The position numbers were made by a program, and so were the translations under genes. Positions 60,659 to 64,000 of a stretch of 64,000 bases of DNA are shown piece after piece; within the stretch, counting starts at the first letter, position 1; each line of letters opens with the position of its first letter. The notes under the pieces were generated by a model. It worked only from the letters and a program-made list of their open reading frames with translations, searched no databases and was not told the origin of the DNA. Origin of the DNA: Galbula dea (lineage: Eukaryota > Chordata > Aves > Piciformes > Galbulidae); the NCBI GenBank assembly GCA_013399015.1, contig VWZX01009072.1, positions 1,550,001-1,614,000 of the forward strand, in the 5' to 3' direction.

Positions 60659-60690
60659 CAAAGGGACCTACAATGATCATCTAGTCCAAC
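60659..60690 (-). mobile_element. Short CR1 3'-terminal fragment (minus strand)
   Basis: The plus strand reads AAAGGGACCTACAATGATCATCTAGTCCAAC, the reverse complement of the CR1 3' UTR end. Sequence beyond 60,690 does not look like CR1, so either the copy is extremely truncated or the remainder is too diverged. Confidence 0.6.
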
Positions 60691-62089
60691 TAGGTATTGG
60701 ATATCAGCCAACCCTTCTGCAGGGACTGGATGGTGTTTTGCCACCGAGCGCAGATGTGCTGCAGGTGCAGACCCACACCTCCCCAGGGGAATGTACACTG
60801 CCACAGGCACTCCACACAGGACAAGTACTGGGCACGTGCAGCATGGGCACAGGATGGCAGCTGTCACAGGAGCACAATGTGTCAGCCCTGGGTAACCAGG
60901 CTCACCGCTTCGAAGGCCAACAGAGAAGCACAGATAGCCAGAGCAGCACTTGCTGTTAGGGGTAAAGGGAGGGCCCCATCCTGCAACAGCACTTCTGTCT
61001 TCACCCTTCCTATCTCTGCAGTACAGAAAGCGGTAACAAGCCTGGTTTTCTGCCCTTCCTTCCCCTTTCCTATGGCAGGAACAACCTAGACCTGGCCCCT
61101 TGTTCTCAGGATGGCAACGTTTAGTGCCACCAGCTCTTCTGAGGAGCCTTTGGCTGGCTCTGCCTTGAATTCCCCATAGCAGAGGGCTACATTTGAAGAT
61201 GGAGACTCACGGCAGCCCATGGTCCTAAGGCAGCTCACATGAAAGTTACGAATGTGTCCTTCATGTGAGTTCTTAGGGAGAAGTCAGATGCTTCAGCTAA
61301 ATCAGGATTCAGAGCTTGCAATCAGGTTTGGAACCAGCAGAATAACCTCGCAGTTTAGGCAAAGTCAGTGCAACTGTGGAGCTCAGGCTGTGTTAGCCTG
61401 CATGGATCTTAATGCACTTACCACTAAGGAATATTGTAACCATCAAGCTGTGCTGCTGTCTGTCTGACAAAATCAGACTTCTTCACGGGAGGACTAGCTG
61501 TGAAGCTCCCCTTCATCCTCCCAGCCTTTTGCTTCCTCTTTCTGAGGGAATTTAGGCAATCTGCTGCAGCCTTGAACCTGTACTATGAACTAGAGAAAGC
61601 ACTGAACTCGAATGCCTTTGAAATCACTTTGAGCCTTGCATTGCTCTATTTCTCCCAACAATTCCCATTTGTATACTGTGACATTTCAGTCTCCCAGACC
61701 CTTGAAGCAGAACGGCTGGGCAATTATAAACTGCATTTGTCGTTCACCTTGTGACCCTCTCCGGTGCTCTGAACCATGAAAATGGAGCTCGTGCTGGCTC
61801 TGCACTTGTGACCAGGCAGTGCCGTTTATAAAGCTCCAGGACGAGGCTGTATGACCTGTCCACAGTGATGGATGCAGAGCTCTTGCTTGATATTCAAATA
61901 GTCAATCTGATCTCCAGATTCTTCATTCCACATGGTCAAAAAAGCTTCTCAACAGAGAAGGGCTGAACCATCCAAAAATTCTGCTTGGATCTCTGTTTCT
62001 AGACTATCTTCTTGGCCTCTTCACAATAAAGGGTGTTGTATAAATGTTATTTATTATCAGCCTCCCTGGGAATGGAGTGTGACTGGTTA

Positions 62090-62240
62090 TAATAATCCCT
62101 TGCATTTTTTAAACACCTTATGCCCCATTCACTATCCCTGGGCAAACATTAATTCTTCAGCCTTGCAGTGTCTGGTTAGGAAGGTCAGCACTGTTATCCA
62201 TGAGTTATGGGTGGGAAACTGAGGCACGAAACTTTTAAAA
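62090..62240 (+). repeat. MIR/CORE-SINE-like relic
   Basis: The end reads AGGTCAGCACTGTTATCC…GGTGGGAAACTGAGGCAC, matching the highly recognisable MIR-family block (…attatccccattttacagatggggaaactgaggcac). Upstream sequence from about 62,090 is a plausible continuation. This is the clearest of three such relics in the last 8 kb. Confidence 0.5.
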
Positions 62241-63264
62241 TGGCCCCTGGGATCTCTGACTGCTGTGTGAAGTGGATCCAGATGTGAGGCAGCCTCAGGT
62301 CTGTGCCAGCCCTCTAATAACAGGGTCAGCAGGAAGAGAGGAGTACAAAGGATTATGCCATCCCAACAGGAGCACAGTTTGCCAGCTTGGCACAGATGTG
62401 GGGAGCTCTAAACAGGACTGTTGGGGCCTATTCCAATTTCCTTCACCATTTCTCTGAGGCAGTGACTGCTGGAAGAGGGAGGTGCTCAGACAGGGACAAA
62501 CGATACAAACAGCCACTGCAGAATTGCCTGGTGTTGTCTGTCAAGAGACCTTGATGTGACCCAGGAGATACATTTCTAACAGAGCCAATTCCTTTTCAAC
62601 CACAAAGGCATCCTTCCTTCCCCATGAGTCTCTGTCTTTTGCTTCAATAGCTGTAGTACTTTTCCAACATGAAATAAACACAGGTAATATAGTTTTTTGC
62701 CCCCAGGTCTCCAGTTTATCTAACCAAAACACTTTTAGTAGCTGGATAATAGAGCAGAATACCAGCTTCAAAATCATAACTTTTAAAGTTGAGTGAAAAA
62801 TTAAATTAAAAATAGACAAAATTGAGAGAGGCTGAAAAAGTTCTTGGAACTTGGAGGAGTTTCAAACATTATTTTTAACCATAGACATTTAGCTCTTATG
62901 GGAAACAAAACTTAGAAGGACAGATATAATTAGGTCAGATATTGAGAAACTTATTACGCTTTGCTACAGATGATCCCAGGAGAATGTAACTTAAGCCTTT
63001 TTTTTGTATTAAGATTCAACCACGTTTCTTCACTTCTTTATGTAAAATAAAGTAGAATAGAAATATACTTTGTATTACTAACTGTTTCAGCATGTAAAAC
63101 AATGAATGTTTGACAAGAAATCTGAGGACAGAAGGCAAGATTTTTATTTTATTTTGTACCAAAATACATAACATTATGCTTGCATCTGCGCCTGCTTTTA
63201 TTCACAGTGTAGATACAATTGATTTACTGATGATATCTATATCTCCTGGGATTATCTGATGCTT

Positions 63265-63400
63265 GGCATCTCCAAAGCATCACCGTGCAAATATTAACTA
63301 TGCCTTGCAATGTAATTACAACATAGACTTTATTCATATTACAAGTGGGGAAAATGAGGCAAAAAGTGCCAGTTGTTTGATCAGCACCAACTACGTTCCA
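63265..63400 (+). repeat. MIR/CORE-SINE-like relic
   Basis: The sequence AAAGCATCACCGTGCAAATATTAAC, then TTTATTCATATTACAAGTGGGGAAAATGAGGCAAAAAG, follows the order and spacing of the MIR core and 3' region. It is too diverged to name a subfamily. Confidence 0.45.
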
Positions 63401-64000
63401 CAGCCGCAGTGAGGACACAAGAACTTCTGCCTTCTGCTCAGACTGCTTCTGCAGAGATCCACCTTCACATGAGAAGCATGTATTTCATACATAATCAGAG
63501 AAGAAAAGCCTTTATCAAAAGAAGAAATGAACCAGTAGGTGGCTGATAGAGAGTACTGTAACACATGGATCTGTCATTACTCATAGCATTTATCATGTCT
63601 GTTACTGTGAGGCACACTGTTCTTTAAAGTAGGTGTCTAATTTGAGGGATACTGGTTTTCCTAGCAGCTACAGTGATCTGTGGAGGGAGACTTGATGAGT
63701 TGTCTGAAGTGAGATATTGCACATCATTCATTGTAAAGCCTACTCAGAGAGAGGTGGAAGTGGACTGGAGTCATGCTAGACAGGTCCTGGATAACAAGTT
63801 CTCCTGGCATGGCCCCGCTGGCTCAGGAGTAGGAAAAGCAGTATTCTCACTGACAAAGATGTACCAGCAGCTGTCCCAGAGCCCACAGCCAAAGAGACAC
63901 AACACATACAGGCAAAAGAGCCTTTTGGCTAGATAGCTTGAATTTTTCAGGGAGATTAACTGCATCAGCAACAGGTCTTCATTGCTAGTATAAAATGCTT

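Larger units (their letters stand above)
60691..64000. other. Intergenic end of window
   Basis: No gene recognised. The first kilobase is more GC-rich with short chance ORFs. Two MIR-like relics (62.1-62.24 and 63.27-63.40 kb) are listed separately. Confidence 0.6.

Overview
The window is vertebrate nuclear DNA, almost certainly from a bird. It contains one recognisable protein-coding gene, split into exons with GT-AG introns. It also carries several 3' fragments of CR1 LINE retrotransposons, the typical avian repeat, with the usual short CR1 tails. There is no operon-like organisation, and most open reading frames are short chance ORFs. The species cannot be fixed from the sequence.

The gene is YWHAZ (14-3-3 zeta), on the minus strand. 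Five coding exons can be placed to the base: 39308-39015, 24763-24640, 21007-20844, 20753-20658 and 17649-17590. They total 738 nt including the stop and give a 245-residue protein, the family's normal length. A 3' UTR runs to about 16,595 with a poly(A) signal at 16,614-16,619. The 5' end lies in a CpG island at about 40,620-42,290. That island offers two possible first-exon donors (41,616 and 41,035), an inverted CCAAT box and a perfect palindromic CRE.

Layout: 1-15,000 is intergenic sequence downstream of YWHAZ with no gene I can support. 15,000-16,595 may hold a longer alternative 3' UTR. 16,595-41,690 is YWHAZ, including a 14.25-kb second intron that carries an antisense CR1 copy at about 31,380-32,105. 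42,300-64,000 is upstream and repeat-bearing. It has CR1 tails at about 47,815-48,035 and 53,066-54,454 (the latter interrupted by 914 N), and a pentanucleotide microsatellite on a minus-strand CR1 tail at 60,578-60,690. It also has three degraded MIR/CORE-SINE-like relics at about 56.1, 62.2 and 63.3 kb, a perfect 79-bp tandem duplication at 48.1-48.3 kb, and a possible ancient reverse-transcriptase relic near 49.1 kb.

I found no new multi-gene system. The observations most worth checking are the 19-bp CpG-rich fold-back beside the assembly gap at 53.05 kb, the exact 79-bp duplication, the ancient repeat relics, a possible 50-residue hydrophobic microprotein at 57,848-58,000, and the YWHAZ promoter and first-exon choice.
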